The notes: generated by a model not told the origin, from the letters alone. Numbered from the stretch's first letter, positions 7,688 through 15,071 are shown. The stretch is DNA of 54,566 nucleotides from Patescibacteria group bacterium (GCA_018969615.1 JAGWYA010000001.1:1-54566), one strand, 5' to 3'. Made by a program: numbers and translations.

Positions 7688-7777
7688 ACCTTGGGAACCT
7701 GCCTGCTCGCCTCGCTGGCGCTTTGGCGAAGCGGGCCGGCAGGCAGGGGTCGCATACTACCACTGTACTATACCCGC
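7688..7777 (-). pseudogene. tRNA-Gly remnant split by a palindromic insert
   Basis: Minus-strand positions 7777-7748 give GCGGGTATAGTACAGTGGTA and onward through GCGACC, an intact tRNA-Gly 5' half up to the anticodon stem. A 50-bp palindromic element then interrupts it. After it, TTCCCAAGGT resumes the anticodon loop (again CCC) and the start of the 3' stem, then homology ends. The variable loop, T-arm and 3' acceptor strand are missing, so no functional tRNA can form. The intact tRNA-Gly(CCC) begins 10 nt further on. Confidence 0.75.
7698..7747. repeat. 50-bp palindromic element inside the tRNA-Gly remnant
   Basis: The element begins CCTGCCTGC and ends GCAGGCAGG (a perfect 9-bp terminal inverted repeat), with an imperfect G+C-rich palindromic core containing CGCCTCGCTGGCG and GGCGAAGCGGGCCGG. 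It sits exactly between the 5' anticodon stem and the anticodon loop of the remnant. No ORF fits, so movement would need helper functions from elsewhere. Confidence 0.7.
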
Positions 7778-7811
7778 AAAACTGCTATAGTTGAGTATAC
7801 TTAAAGATACT

Positions 7812-8510
7812 ATGCATCTCGAGCAGCATGCAACAGGGTTGGGAAGTTATATCAAAGATATCGTCTACGGCGCGAACGACGGGATCATTACGACGTTTGC
7901 GATCATTGCCGGCTCCGTCGGCGCCAAGTTTCCGCTGAAGGTCATTGTGATCCTCGGCATTGCGAACCTGATCGCGGACGGTTTTTCGATGGCGGCGAGC
8001 AATTTCCTCGGGACGCGGTCCGAGAACGCGTTGTTCCGGAGCGAACAGAGGCGCGAGATCGACGAAGTGGAGCATAAGACCGAGATCGAAAAGCAGGAGA
8101 TCCGCGAGATCTTCGCCGAGAAAGGGTTCGATCAGGAAAAGACCGAACAGCTGGTCGGTCTGGTGAGCGGGAACAAGCCGTTTTGGATCGATTTCATGAT
8201 GCGCTATGAACTGGGCCTGACCGTTCCTGAAGAGGACAGCGAATGGAAGGCCGGTTTACTGACGTTCTTCTCGTTCGTGATCGCCGGATCGCTTCCGTTG
8301 CTTCCGTTCCTGATCCTCGGAACCGGCGGGCATACGTTCATCTATTCCATCATTTCCACGGCCGTTTCGCTGTTCATTGTCGGCGCTGCGCGGCAGATCA
8401 TTACCAAGGAGCATTGGCTGAAAGGAGGGCTTGAAATGCTCTTGGTCGGGGGGGTAGCGGCAATTGCGGCATATATGTTAGGATATTTTGTCGGCGGGAT
8501 CGCCGGTTGA
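7812..8510 (+). CDS. VIT1/CCC1-family divalent metal transporter
   Basis: This 232-aa protein matches the vacuolar iron transporter family. The first helix region carries DIVYGANDGIITTFAIIAG, the second FSMAASNFLGTRSE. A Glu-rich cytoplasmic metal-binding helix bundle follows (residues about 76-120, EQRREIDEVEHKTEIEK), then three more membrane helices. Five helices are expected for the family. It moves Fe2+ or Mn2+ across the membrane, usually out of the cytoplasm. The ORF track uses a TTG at 7791, but the ATG at 7812 is preferred because TATACT at 7796-7801 overlaps the earlier start. Confidence 0.88.
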   Translation: MHLEQHATGLGSYIKDIVYGANDGIITTFAIIAGSVGAKFPLKVIVILGIANLIADGFSMAASNFLGTRSENALFRSEQRREIDEVEHKTEIEKQEIREIFAEKGFDQEKTEQLVGLVSGNKPFWIDFMMRYELGLTVPEEDSEWKAGLLTFFSFVIAGSLPLLPFLILGTGGHTFIYSIISTAVSLFIVGAARQIITKEHWLKGGLEMLLVGGVAAIAAYMLGYFVGGIAG

Positions 8511-8532
8511 CCGGCCGTTTTTCCTCCGCGCT

Positions 8533-8605
8533 GCCACTTTAGCTCAGCTGGTAGAGCAGTCCCTTCGTAAGGGAAAGGTCCCCGGTTCGAATCCGGGAAG
8601 TGGCT
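8533..8605 (+). tRNA. tRNA-Thr (anticodon CGT)
   Basis: Acceptor GCCACTT/AAGTGGC, D-arm AGCTCAGCTGGTAGAGC, anticodon loop TTCGTAA (anticodon CGT) and T-arm CCCGGTTCGAATCCGGG fold normally. The discriminator is T and CCA is not encoded. The outermost anticodon-stem pair is G-A. prfB starts 13 nt downstream, so the two may share a transcript. Confidence 0.93.
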
Positions 8606-8618
8606 CACGTTTTGTATT

Positions 8619-9341
8619 ATGTTCAAACAACTCGACAAGAAATACGATCAGGGGCATGCGCATCTGTCCATTTATCCCGGCGTCGGCGGGGATGATGCGA
8701 AAGACTGGGCGAACATGCTTCTGAGCATGTATACGAAGTACGCGCAGAAGCGCGGCTGGAAAGTGGCGCTGATCGACGACCGCGCGATCGATATCCGGGG
8801 CGAGTATGCGTTCGGTACGCTGCGGAACGAAACCGGCGTGCACCGTCTGGTCCGCATTTCACCGTTCGATTCAAAAAAATTGAGGCACACCTCGTTCGCA
8901 CTTGTCGAGGTCCTTCCGGAACTGCCGGAGCTTGAAGCGCGGAACATGGTCATTCCTCCCGAGGACCTGAAAATGGAGCTTTCGCGCTCGAGCGGTCCCG
9001 GCGGGCAGAATGTGAACAAGCGCGAGACCGCGGTCAGGATCGTCCATCTTCCGACGGGTATCGCCGCGGCATCCCAAGCCGAACGCGGCCAGGCGCAGAA
9101 CCGGGAAAAGGCCCTCGCGCTCCTGAAGGCGAAATTGTTCACGGTCATGCAGCAGCGCCAGGAAAAAGAGCTGAAAAACCTTCGAACCCAGGTGAAGCCG
9201 GAATGGGGCCAGCAGATCCGTTCATACGTTCTGCATCCGTATCAGCAGGTCAAAGACCACCGGACGGGGGCGGTCAGCCATCAGCCGGACAAGGTTCTGA
9301 ACGGTGAACTTGATAAGTTCATTGATGCCGAGTTAAACTGA
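8619..9341 (+). CDS. prfB: Peptide chain release factor 2, lacking domain 1
   Basis: At 240 aa this is about 120 residues shorter than a usual RF2. It starts where domain 2 begins and keeps the stop-codon-reading tripeptide SPF (in VRISPFDSKKLRHTSF, about residue 88) that marks RF2, so it should read UGA and UAA. The catalytic GGQ loop is intact in SSGPGGQNVNKRETAVRI. The missing N-terminal domain normally contacts the ribosomal stalk base and RF3. The upstream space is filled by tRNA-Thr and the VIT gene end, so domain 1 and the usual programmed frameshift are not encoded nearby. Confidence 0.93.
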   Translation: MFKQLDKKYDQGHAHLSIYPGVGGDDAKDWANMLLSMYTKYAQKRGWKVALIDDRAIDIRGEYAFGTLRNETGVHRLVRISPFDSKKLRHTSFALVEVLPELPELEARNMVIPPEDLKMELSRSSGPGGQNVNKRETAVRIVHLPTGIAAASQAERGQAQNREKALALLKAKLFTVMQQRQEKELKNLRTQVKPEWGQQIRSYVLHPYQQVKDHRTGAVSHQPDKVLNGELDKFIDAELN

Positions 9342-9362
9342 TAGGGTAGTTTCGGGTGGTTC

Positions 9363-9383
9363 GCTCCGATCCTGTATCGGAGC
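9363..9383. repeat. Perfect hairpin between prfB and ftsE
   Basis: GCTCCGAT-cctgt-ATCGGAGC forms an 8-bp stem with a 5-nt loop and no T-run. It resembles the CCCCGAC-cgca-GTCGGGG palindrome at 7524 and probably belongs to the same interspersed family. Confidence 0.6.
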
Positions 9384-9395
9384 TTCACATTCACT

Positions 9396-10079
9396 ATGAT
9401 CTCATTTCAAAATGTATCGAAGGTGTATAACGACCGATCGGTCGCACTGGAGAACATCAATTTTTCCGTAAAACCAAACGAATTCATTTCGTTAGTGGGC
9501 AGGAACGGAGCAGGGAAATCAACGATCATAAAATTATTGATCGGCGAAGACCGGCCGACCAAGGGGCGGATCGTTTTCGGTCCGTATGAAGTGAATAAGC
9601 TTTCGCCGAAGGACCTGTCCATGCTGCGCCGTCAGATCGGCATCGTCTTCCAGGATTTTCGCCTGCTTCCGATGAAGAACACGTACGAGAACATTGCCTT
9701 CGCGCTCGAAGTGGAGGGGCGTCCGCAATCCGAGATCAATCAGTATGTTCCGCAGGTATTGGATATGGTCGGGCTTTCCCATCGCGCGTATAACTTCCCG
9801 CATGAGCTTTCCGGCGGCGAAAAGCAGCGGGCGGCCATCGCACGGGCTATGATCCATCGCCCGGCGGTGATCGTAGCGGATGAGCCGACGGGCAATCTCG
9901 ATCCGATCAATACCGCTGAGATCCTGAAGCTTCTGCTGAAGATCAATGAGCTCGGCACGACCGTGATCCTCGTCACCCATAATAAAGATATCGTGAACAG
10001 CATTGAACGCCGCGTGATCAGCCTGGACAACGGGAAGATCATCCGCGACGAAGAGAAAGGAAAATATATTCTTGCCTAA
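9396..10079 (+). CDS. ftsE: Cell division ATP-binding protein FtsE
   Basis: The 227-aa ABC ATPase has Walker A GRNGAGKST (residues about 35-43), Q-loop FQDFRLLP (the FtsE/LolD group form), signature ELSGGEKQR, Walker B VIVADEPTGNLD and H-loop LVTHNKD. FtsE with FtsX forms a membrane complex that uses ATP hydrolysis to activate septal peptidoglycan hydrolases. ftsX begins 9 nt after its stop, the conserved pair order. Confidence 0.95.
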   Translation: MISFQNVSKVYNDRSVALENINFSVKPNEFISLVGRNGAGKSTIIKLLIGEDRPTKGRIVFGPYEVNKLSPKDLSMLRRQIGIVFQDFRLLPMKNTYENIAFALEVEGRPQSEINQYVPQVLDMVGLSHRAYNFPHELSGGEKQRAAIARAMIHRPAVIVADEPTGNLDPINTAEILKLLLKINELGTTVILVTHNKDIVNSIERRVISLDNGKIIRDEEKGKYILA

Positions 10080-10088
10080 TACCAATCT

Positions 10089-10997
10089 ATGATCACCACG
10101 CTGTACCGCATCATCAAATACGGAGTTCAGGGATTCGTCCGGAACGGATGGCAGATATTGCCGACGCTTTCGGTCATGACGCTGACCCTGTTCGTGTTCC
10201 TGAACCTGATGCTTTTTAACGTATTGACGGGGAACGCCCTGTCCCTGTTGCGCGATAAGATCGATATCAGCGTGTATTTCCAGAATACGACCCAGGAATC
10301 TGACATTTTAAAATTGAAACAATCGCTTGAGAGCCTGGCGGAAGTAAAGAGCGTCGAATATATCTCCCAAGGAGAGGCCCTTGCGAACTTCCAGACGCGC
10401 CATCAGAACGATCCGACGATCACGCAGGCGCTGAATGTGCTTAATGATAACCCGCTTTCAGCTTCTTTGAATATCAAAGCGAACGATCCGAAAGACTATC
10501 CGATCATTGCGGCGTATTTGAACAATCCTTCGATCACGCCGTTGATCGATCAGGTGACCTATAATCAGAATCAGACGGTGATCGATAAGCTCGCTTCAAT
10601 GGTGGACACGGCCCAGAAGGCGGGTCTGGCGCTGACGATCATTCTTTCCATTATCGCGGTCCTCGTCACGCTGAACACGATCATTCTGACGATCTATTCG
10701 ACCCGCGATGAGATCGGCGTCATGCGCCTGGTGGGCGCCGGAAATAAGTTCATCCGCGGCCCGTATATTGTGCAGGGGATCCTCTATGGCATTCTTGCCG
10801 CAGTTGCGAGCCTTATCATCGCCGCTCCGCTTGTCTATGCCGCAGGGCCGTATGTCTCCGTGCTGATGCCCGAGCTCGACCTTGTCGCGTATTTTATGGC
10901 GAACCTCGCATCGCTTTTCGCCTATCAGATCCTGTTCGGCGTCGTGCTGGGAACCGTTTCCAGCGTGATCGCGGTGAGCCGGTATCTGACCATTTAG
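10089..10997 (+). CDS. ftsX: Cell division protein FtsX (permease-like)
   Basis: The 302-aa protein has the FtsX layout: a short cytoplasmic N-terminus, membrane helix 1 (residues about 23-45), an extracytoplasmic domain of about 130 residues (YISQGEALANFQTRHQNDPT and NPLSASLNIKANDP, typical of FtsX), then three C-terminal helices. IYSTRDEIGVMRLVGAGNKFIRGP is the conserved coupling segment after helix 2. It pairs with FtsE to transmit ATP hydrolysis to wall hydrolases outside the membrane. A terminator follows. Confidence 0.95.
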   Translation: MITTLYRIIKYGVQGFVRNGWQILPTLSVMTLTLFVFLNLMLFNVLTGNALSLLRDKIDISVYFQNTTQESDILKLKQSLESLAEVKSVEYISQGEALANFQTRHQNDPTITQALNVLNDNPLSASLNIKANDPKDYPIIAAYLNNPSITPLIDQVTYNQNQTVIDKLASMVDTAQKAGLALTIILSIIAVLVTLNTIILTIYSTRDEIGVMRLVGAGNKFIRGPYIVQGILYGILAAVASLIIAAPLVYAAGPYVSVLMPELDLVAYFMANLASLFAYQILFGVVLGTVSSVIAVSRYLTI

Positions 10998-11014
10998 CGA
11001 GTTTTTCCGAAGAT

Positions 11015-11047
11015 GAAAAAGACCCCGTAATGAACGGGGCCTTTTTC
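11015..11047. terminator. Intrinsic terminator after ftsX
   Basis: AAAAAGACCCCGT-aatga-ACGGGGCCTTTTTC forms a G+C stem with A and T tails, suited to end transcription from ftsX and from the minus-strand genes on the right. Confidence 0.8.
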
Positions 11048-11067
11048 TTTGAGATGCGGAGATCCGG

Positions 11068-11172
11068 CTAGCGCCCTGCTCCGAAGATAAAGAGCATGCC
11101 GCTTCCGAGCATGCCGATCGTGACGATAAGGATGATGATGATCGTCATGATCTGAGAGAATCGTTTGTTCAT
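11068..11172 (-). CDS. Small single-pass membrane protein (34 aa)
   Basis: Not in the ORF track. The frame starts MNKRFSQIM and continues through a hydrophobic helix rich in Ile, Leu, Met and Gly, ending FIFGAGR-stop. TATAGT lies 7 nt before the ATG, the same leaderless arrangement as neighbouring genes. Basic residues at the N-terminus suggest the N-terminus stays inside. No function can be assigned. Confidence 0.5.
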   Translation of the reverse strand: MNKRFSQIMTIIIILIVTIGMLGSGMLFIFGAGR

Positions 11173-11179
11173 AAATATC

Positions 11180-11185
11180 ACTATA
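11180..11185 (-). promoter_or_regulatory. -10 box of the 34-aa membrane protein
   Basis: TATAGT followed by 7 nt (gatattt) and the ATG at 11172; no clear -35 is visible. Confidence 0.45.
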
Positions 11186-11187
11186 CG

Positions 11188-12162
11188 CTAGTGCGTTGGA
11201 AAAATAAACTGCGCGCTGAGGACGCGGGCAAGCGATTCCAAGCTGCCGACATCGGCGAAGGTCGGGATGCCGAGGTAGCAGTCCTTTTGCAATGCGATCG
11301 CGGCTCCTCCTGAATTCCCGCGTTCAACTTTTGCCGAAGTAATGAAGAAGTCCGAGTCGTAGCCGGAGATGATGCCTTCAGTGGCGGTGATGTCGTTCCG
11401 TGTTCCGATGCCGGGATAGCCGATGATCACAATGTTCGTTCCGATCGGCGGCGTGGTCGCGCAGACAGAGAACTTTTGCGCGGCAAGGGTGACGAGATGC
11501 TGATCGGTATTGGAAAGATCGAGCCGCGCCCAGTCATATCCTGCCGATGACCGGGAGATCTGGGAGACATTGACTGTCGTGGTCGCCGGATCATCCGGAA
11601 CATGAACGCGGCAGCCGGAGGTGGGGACGCCTGACGGGTCAACGACCAGGTGCGCGCTGGTCACGACCGCGGGGTTGCCGTTCGTCTGCTGTGTTATGAC
11701 GCCGGACCCGCTTTCGGTCTGATAAACAGCTCCGGTATTATCCGTCCAATCGCACTCCACATAAGCGATCCGCGGCCGCCATTCGGCAACGATGGCGGAA
11801 GTGTCATAGGTCTTTGCCGCGGCTGCGCTCAGAGCCGAAAGCTGCTGCTGGGTCTGCGTCGCATTCGCCTGCTGTTGCGCCTGGGTCTGGTCGAGCTTTT
11901 GGGTCAAGGTTGTCACTTCTTGGGTGGCGGTATTTTGCTGGACGCCGAGCTCTTTGCGCAGGGATGTGACATTGTCCTGCAGGACCTGGATCTGACGCTG
12001 CTGGATGCTTACCTGGGTCTGATTTTGCTCGCTTTGGCGGATCACATCCAGTTTTGAGAAAAGATACAGCGATGCGCCGAAAATGATCACTGAAACGAGA
12101 ATGATCACGTTAAAAACGACGAGCGTACTGAGGGTCAATTCTCCTCCTTTGAGAAAACGCAT
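11188..12162 (-). CDS. Membrane-anchored trypsin-like serine protease
   Basis: From the ATG at 12162 the protein is 324 aa. It has one N-terminal membrane helix (residues about 10-34), then a Gln-rich coiled coil (about 35-115, QQRQIQVLQDNVTSLRKEL), then a trypsin-like domain. The catalytic set can be read as His in VVTSAHLVV, Asp in SAGYDWARLDL and Ser in VERGNSGGAAI. It probably cleaves or senses proteins outside the membrane. There is no PDZ domain, unlike HtrA/DegP. The later ATG was chosen because TATACT sits exactly 6 nt before it; the track start at 12201 would lie upstream of the promoter. Confidence 0.85.
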   Translation of the reverse strand: MRFLKGGELTLSTLVVFNVIILVSVIIFGASLYLFSKLDVIRQSEQNQTQVSIQQRQIQVLQDNVTSLRKELGVQQNTATQEVTTLTQKLDQTQAQQQANATQTQQQLSALSAAAAKTYDTSAIVAEWRPRIAYVECDWTDNTGAVYQTESGSGVITQQTNGNPAVVTSAHLVVDPSGVPTSGCRVHVPDDPATTTVNVSQISRSSAGYDWARLDLSNTDQHLVTLAAQKFSVCATTPPIGTNIVIIGYPGIGTRNDITATEGIISGYDSDFFITSAKVERGNSGGAAIALQKDCYLGIPTFADVGSLESLARVLSAQFIFPTH

Positions 12163-12168
12163 ATATTC

Positions 12169-12174
12169 AGTATA
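12169..12174 (-). promoter_or_regulatory. -10 box of the trypsin-like protease
   Basis: TGC-TATACT (extended -10) followed by gaatat and the ATG at 12162, giving leaderless spacing. It is back-to-back with the promoter of the AI-2E family gene. Confidence 0.6.
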
Positions 12175-12203
12175 GCAAACATTCCACCCCTCTTTGTTCA
12201 TGG

Positions 12204-12209
12204 TATACT
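12204..12209 (+). promoter_or_regulatory. -10 box of the AI-2E family gene
   Basis: TGG-TATACT (extended -10) followed by 6 nt (gtacat) and the ATG at 12216. The predicted transcription start coincides with the start codon. Confidence 0.65.
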
Positions 12210-12215
12210 GTACAT

Positions 12216-13250
12216 ATGCCCGAATCGACGAAGGTACAGCATTATTTCTTTCTCGGCCTGCTGACGCTGGTTCTGGCGCTCAATGCGCTCATCTTTTTGC
12301 CGTATCTGGGTCCGATCGTTTTCGCTTTGATGCTTGCGGTCGTCTGTACGCCGTGGCACCGGAAGATCTCCGCAGTGATGCCCCGGCTTCCGAATATCTC
12401 GGCCTTGATCACGCTTATTCTGGTGGCGGTCATTATTTTCGTTCCGCTGACCTTTGTGGGAGTCCTGGTCGTACATCAGGCGCAGAGCGTCTATACCACG
12501 ATGGCGAACAGCACCAGCGGCGCGCAGTTCTTGACCAGTATCTCCGATGCCATCGCTCAGAACTTTCCCTCATCCCAATCCCATTCCGTCAGCGCCTTTT
12601 TGTATAATTTGAATGAGAACACGAAGCTGGTCCTTCAATATGCGCTCGGGAACGCCTCGCTGGTCTTTTCAAGCGCGGCGAACATCGTGCTGCAGATCCT
12701 GCTCGTGCTACTCGCCCTTTTCTTCTTTTTGCGGGATGGCGACCGATTAAAGAAGGTCGTGATCCATATCAGCCCGCTCCACAATGACGACGACGAGATC
12801 ATTTTGGACCACTTGGAGCGCGCGGTTGACTCTATCGTACGGGGTTCCGTGGTAATGGGTTTGCTCCAGGCGATCGTCGCCAGTATCGGCTTTTTGATCT
12901 TTGGTGTGCCGAACGTCGCTCTCTTAGGCGCATTGACCTTTTTCGCTGCATTTATACCGGGAATCGGCAGCGCCCTGGTTGTCGTCCCGGTCGCGCTCTA
13001 CCTGCTGTTATTGGTTTCGCCGGCGGCGGGGATCGGCATGTTCTTATGGGCGTTCCTGGTGGGGATCGTGGATAATTTTGTCCGTCCGAAGATCATTTCC
13101 CGCGGGACCGGGATCCATCCGCTTCTGGTCCTATTGTCCGTGTTCGGCGGTATCGGCCTCTTGGGTCCGTACGGCATTTTGATCGGCCCGCTGCTTCTTA
13201 GTTTCTTGTTCGCACTGACCGACCTCTATAAGCGGGGGATCGTTGAGTAG
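12216..13250 (+). CDS. AI-2E family transporter (TqsA/YdiK-like)
   Basis: The 344-aa protein shows the AI-2E family pattern: two N-terminal membrane helices, a central soluble or amphipathic segment (residues about 90-135), then a bundle of C-terminal helices. Family motifs include LFFFLRDGDRLKK, the GSVVMGLLQAIVASIGF stretch, FAAFIPGIGSALV, and the end motif with KIISRGTGIHPLLVLLSVFGG. Members export signalling molecules or Na+; the substrate here is unknown. Confidence 0.9.
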   Translation: MPESTKVQHYFFLGLLTLVLALNALIFLPYLGPIVFALMLAVVCTPWHRKISAVMPRLPNISALITLILVAVIIFVPLTFVGVLVVHQAQSVYTTMANSTSGAQFLTSISDAIAQNFPSSQSHSVSAFLYNLNENTKLVLQYALGNASLVFSSAANIVLQILLVLLALFFFLRDGDRLKKVVIHISPLHNDDDEIILDHLERAVDSIVRGSVVMGLLQAIVASIGFLIFGVPNVALLGALTFFAAFIPGIGSALVVVPVALYLLLLVSPAAGIGMFLWAFLVGIVDNFVRPKIISRGTGIHPLLVLLSVFGGIGLLGPYGILIGPLLLSFLFALTDLYKRGIVE

Positions 13251-13252
13251 CG

Positions 13253-13762
13253 TTAGTGAACGAACGCGTTTGCGAGCATGATCGCCAGCGCAGCGATCGC
13301 CGCCTGCATGGCGATGCCGCTGAGATGATAGGCATCGATATCGGTCTTTGAATGGATCCAGAGATGAAAACGCTGCAATGCGCGGAGGACGCGGTCTGGG
13401 AGTTTCCAGAAAACGAATTGAAGCGCATCAGGCACGACCGCGCCGAGCGCACCGGCAAGGATCGAGATAAGCGATGAATCGATCGCCGCCTGCGGGTGCA
13501 AAAAAACAACCGCAACGATGATGCCGAGCAGGCAGTCGACGCCGATATTGAAAAGATCGACAATGAACCACTTATTGATCAGCATGTCGTTCTTCATCGG
13601 ATCGTTCCGGTCGATCTTCGCCGAGAAGAGCGGATAGTGCCAGTGCGGGATCGCATCGGCGACGAAATGGCTTGCGAAGCCGAGCGTAAAAGCGAGTATC
13701 GGATCGTTCGGAAAGAACTTTCCTATGGCGCCTCCGATGATCGCATGAGTTGCAAGTATCAT
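13253..13762 (-). CDS. Predicted membrane-bound metal-dependent hydrolase-like protein
   Basis: From the ATG at 13762 the protein is 169 aa. It begins MILATHAIIGGAIGKFF and carries GFASHFVADAIPHWHYPL, an H/D-rich pattern like YdjM/DUF457 metal-dependent hydrolases and the zinc phospholipase C-like fold. Two or three hydrophobic segments follow, and a basic/aromatic RFHLWIHSKTD stretch near residue 140. The ORF-track N-terminal extension is low-complexity and antisense to the next gene, so it was dropped. The enzymatic activity is not proven. Confidence 0.65.
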   Translation of the reverse strand: MILATHAIIGGAIGKFFPNDPILAFTLGFASHFVADAIPHWHYPLFSAKIDRNDPMKNDMLINKWFIVDLFNIGVDCLLGIIVAVVFLHPQAAIDSSLISILAGALGAVVPDALQFVFWKLPDRVLRALQRFHLWIHSKTDIDAYHLSGIAMQAAIAALAIMLANAFVH

Positions 13763-13828
13763 ATAGGGGAATAGAACCACTCTAACGAAGATGGAGTAAC
13801 AATGCAAAAGAACCCGTAGGGAATATGG

Positions 13829-13834
13829 TATACT
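13829..13834 (+). promoter_or_regulatory. -10 box of the 90-aa membrane protein
   Basis: TGG-TATACT followed by gaaaac and the ATG at 13841: leaderless spacing of exactly 6 nt. Confidence 0.6.
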
Positions 13835-13840
13835 GAAAAC

Positions 13841-14113
13841 ATGACTACTATGCTTATGTTCGCTCAGACGCTTTTTTATCTGACGGTCTCTTTGGCGATC
13901 ATCGGCCTCGGGATCCTGTTCGGCATGATCACGTATTATCTGATGAAGGTGGCGCGCGAGTTGAATCGGATCGCGAACAACGTCGGCGAAGCTTCCGACG
14001 ATCTCCGCGTCCAGCTTGAGGATATTCTGGAACAGCTCGCCTCGATCCCGTTCCTGTCCGCGTTCATCCGTCCCGCAGCTTTCCGGAAACATTCTAAGAA
14101 AGGTCGCGAATAG
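13841..14113 (+). CDS. Small membrane protein with cytoplasmic helix (DUF948-like architecture)
   Basis: This 90-aa protein has one membrane helix (residues about 10-35) and a following amphipathic helix (ARELNRIANNVGEASDDLRVQ). The combination of one anchor plus a coiled helix, next to a YtxH-like gene, is typical of small Firmicutes/Patescibacteria stress-envelope pairs. The function is unknown. The YtxH-like gene starts 25 nt after its stop. Confidence 0.65.
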   Translation: MTTMLMFAQTLFYLTVSLAIIGLGILFGMITYYLMKVARELNRIANNVGEASDDLRVQLEDILEQLASIPFLSAFIRPAAFRKHSKKGRE

Positions 14114-14138
14114 TATAAATAACGATAGCTTACTTTAT

Positions 14139-14471
14139 ATGAAAAAAACAAAGAAAAAGAAAGATGGTATGCGCGTAGCGAAGGGGGCATTGGTAGGCGC
14201 GGCGCTGGGCGCTGCGGCGGGGTTATTGCTTGCGCCGGAATCCGGCGATCGGCTTCGCAAGGATATGACCAAGCACGCGGCGCGGCTGTATAAGCATGCG
14301 GCGCCGAAGCTGAAGAAACTCTCGGCAATGGGCGAGAAGGAATACAAGGATGTTATGCAAAAAGCGCTTGCCGCATACGGCAAAGCTCAGGAACTTTCCG
14401 GTCCGGAGCTGAAAACGCTCCAGAAACACGCCGAAGATACGTGGAATATCGTGAAGAAAAATCTTCAATAG
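14139..14471 (+). CDS. YtxH-like protein
   Basis: From the ATG at 14139 the protein is 110 aa. A Lys-rich start (MKKTKKKKDGMRVAKG) leads into a Gly/Ala helix (ALVGAALGAAAGLLLAPESG) followed by GDRLRKDM, which is the YtxH signature. The remainder is a charged helix. YtxH-type proteins are linked to general stress in Bacillus; function here is inferred only from the family. It is probably co-transcribed with the gene at 13841. The ORF-track N-terminal extension overlaps that gene and was dropped. Confidence 0.8.
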   Translation: MKKTKKKKDGMRVAKGALVGAALGAAAGLLLAPESGDRLRKDMTKHAARLYKHAAPKLKKLSAMGEKEYKDVMQKALAAYGKAQELSGPELKTLQKHAEDTWNIVKKNLQ

Positions 14472-14497
14472 AAAACAGCCCCTTTGGGGCTGTTTTT
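14472..14497. terminator. Intrinsic terminator
   Basis: AAAACAGCCCC-ttt-GGGGCTGTTTTT closes the YtxH-like gene and can also serve the convergent small gene at 14502. Confidence 0.85.
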
Positions 14498-14501
14498 GTT
14501 T

Positions 14502-14654
14502 TTAAGAATGGAACGATCCTTTACGGGTGATCCCGTACAGGATCAGCATCGCGCCGAGCATCATCAGCAGGCAGATCGCGCTGTGCGTGACTGCGACGAC
14601 GATCCCGCCGCCGATCACCGCTGCGGCCATCCACGCCTTATCGTTTTTGGACAT
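14502..14654 (-). CDS. Small two-helix membrane protein (50 aa)
   Basis: Not in the ORF track. The frame begins MSKNDKAWMAAAVIGGG, contains two hydrophobic segments and ends TRKGSFHS-stop. A good Shine-Dalgarno sequence (GAGGAGG) lies 4 nt before the ATG, one of few in this window, which supports real translation. The gene ends next to the shared terminator. No function can be assigned. Confidence 0.6.
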   Translation of the reverse strand: MSKNDKAWMAAAVIGGGIVVAVTHSAICLLMMLGAMLILYGITRKGSFHS

Positions 14655-14780
14655 ACGGCCTCCTCGAGGGTTCTGTTGTCAGTAAACCACGGCGCTTATC
14701 TGAATACAATATCCCATTGTTTTCCGGCTCTTTTTTCGCTAAAATGGCTTCAGTACATTTCCAGCCGCAGAGGAGGAGGG

Positions 14781-15071
14781 ATGAGCCCATTACGCTCCTG
14801 GGCGAGGATCATGATCCGCGCATGTCCGAAGAAGCCGATCGATCCGTGTGATCGACGGCGCCGGATCTCCCGATGGACCGCATGGACCACCAGCTGCTTC
14901 ATCTCGTTATCGATCGACGGCGCCTATTTCACGCTCGACAAGGCATTGCCTGAATATAAAGCCGCATGGGCGATCCTTTTCCTAACCGTCGGCTTTCTCA
15001 TGTATTGGGTGTTTTTCAAACGATTCTGGGGCGTTCTGCGTTATAAAAAGCGGATCAAAACCCGCCGTTGA
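14781..15071 (+). CDS. Possible small single-pass membrane protein
   Basis: The 96-aa frame begins MSPLRSWARIM and ends in a clear membrane helix (AAWAILFLTVGFLMYWVFF) with a basic cytoplasmic tail (KRFWGVLRYKKRIKTRR). The stop codon lies inside a strong terminator stem, as expected for a real gene end. The N-terminal half is rich in Arg, Cys and Trp and looks less natural, so the true start may be later. An AGGAGG run sits directly against the ATG, too close for a standard ribosome-binding site. Confidence 0.4.
   Translation: MSPLRSWARIMIRACPKKPIDPCDRRRRISRWTAWTTSCFISLSIDGAYFTLDKALPEYKAAWAILFLTVGFLMYWVFFKRFWGVLRYKKRIKTRR

Noticed and set aside
7748-7777. Functional second tRNA-Gly or split tRNA
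   Set aside because: No matching 3' half with a T-arm and acceptor strand is found nearby, so only a remnant is supported.
8510-8618. Upstream exon of prfB with a programmed frameshift
   Set aside because: The space holds tRNA-Thr and the end of the VIT gene; no domain 1-like frame or CUU-UGA slip site is seen.
14484-14780. N-terminal 99 codons of the 195-aa ORF at 14484
   Set aside because: They begin inside a terminator, run antisense to the 50-aa membrane protein gene and look non-coding in composition.
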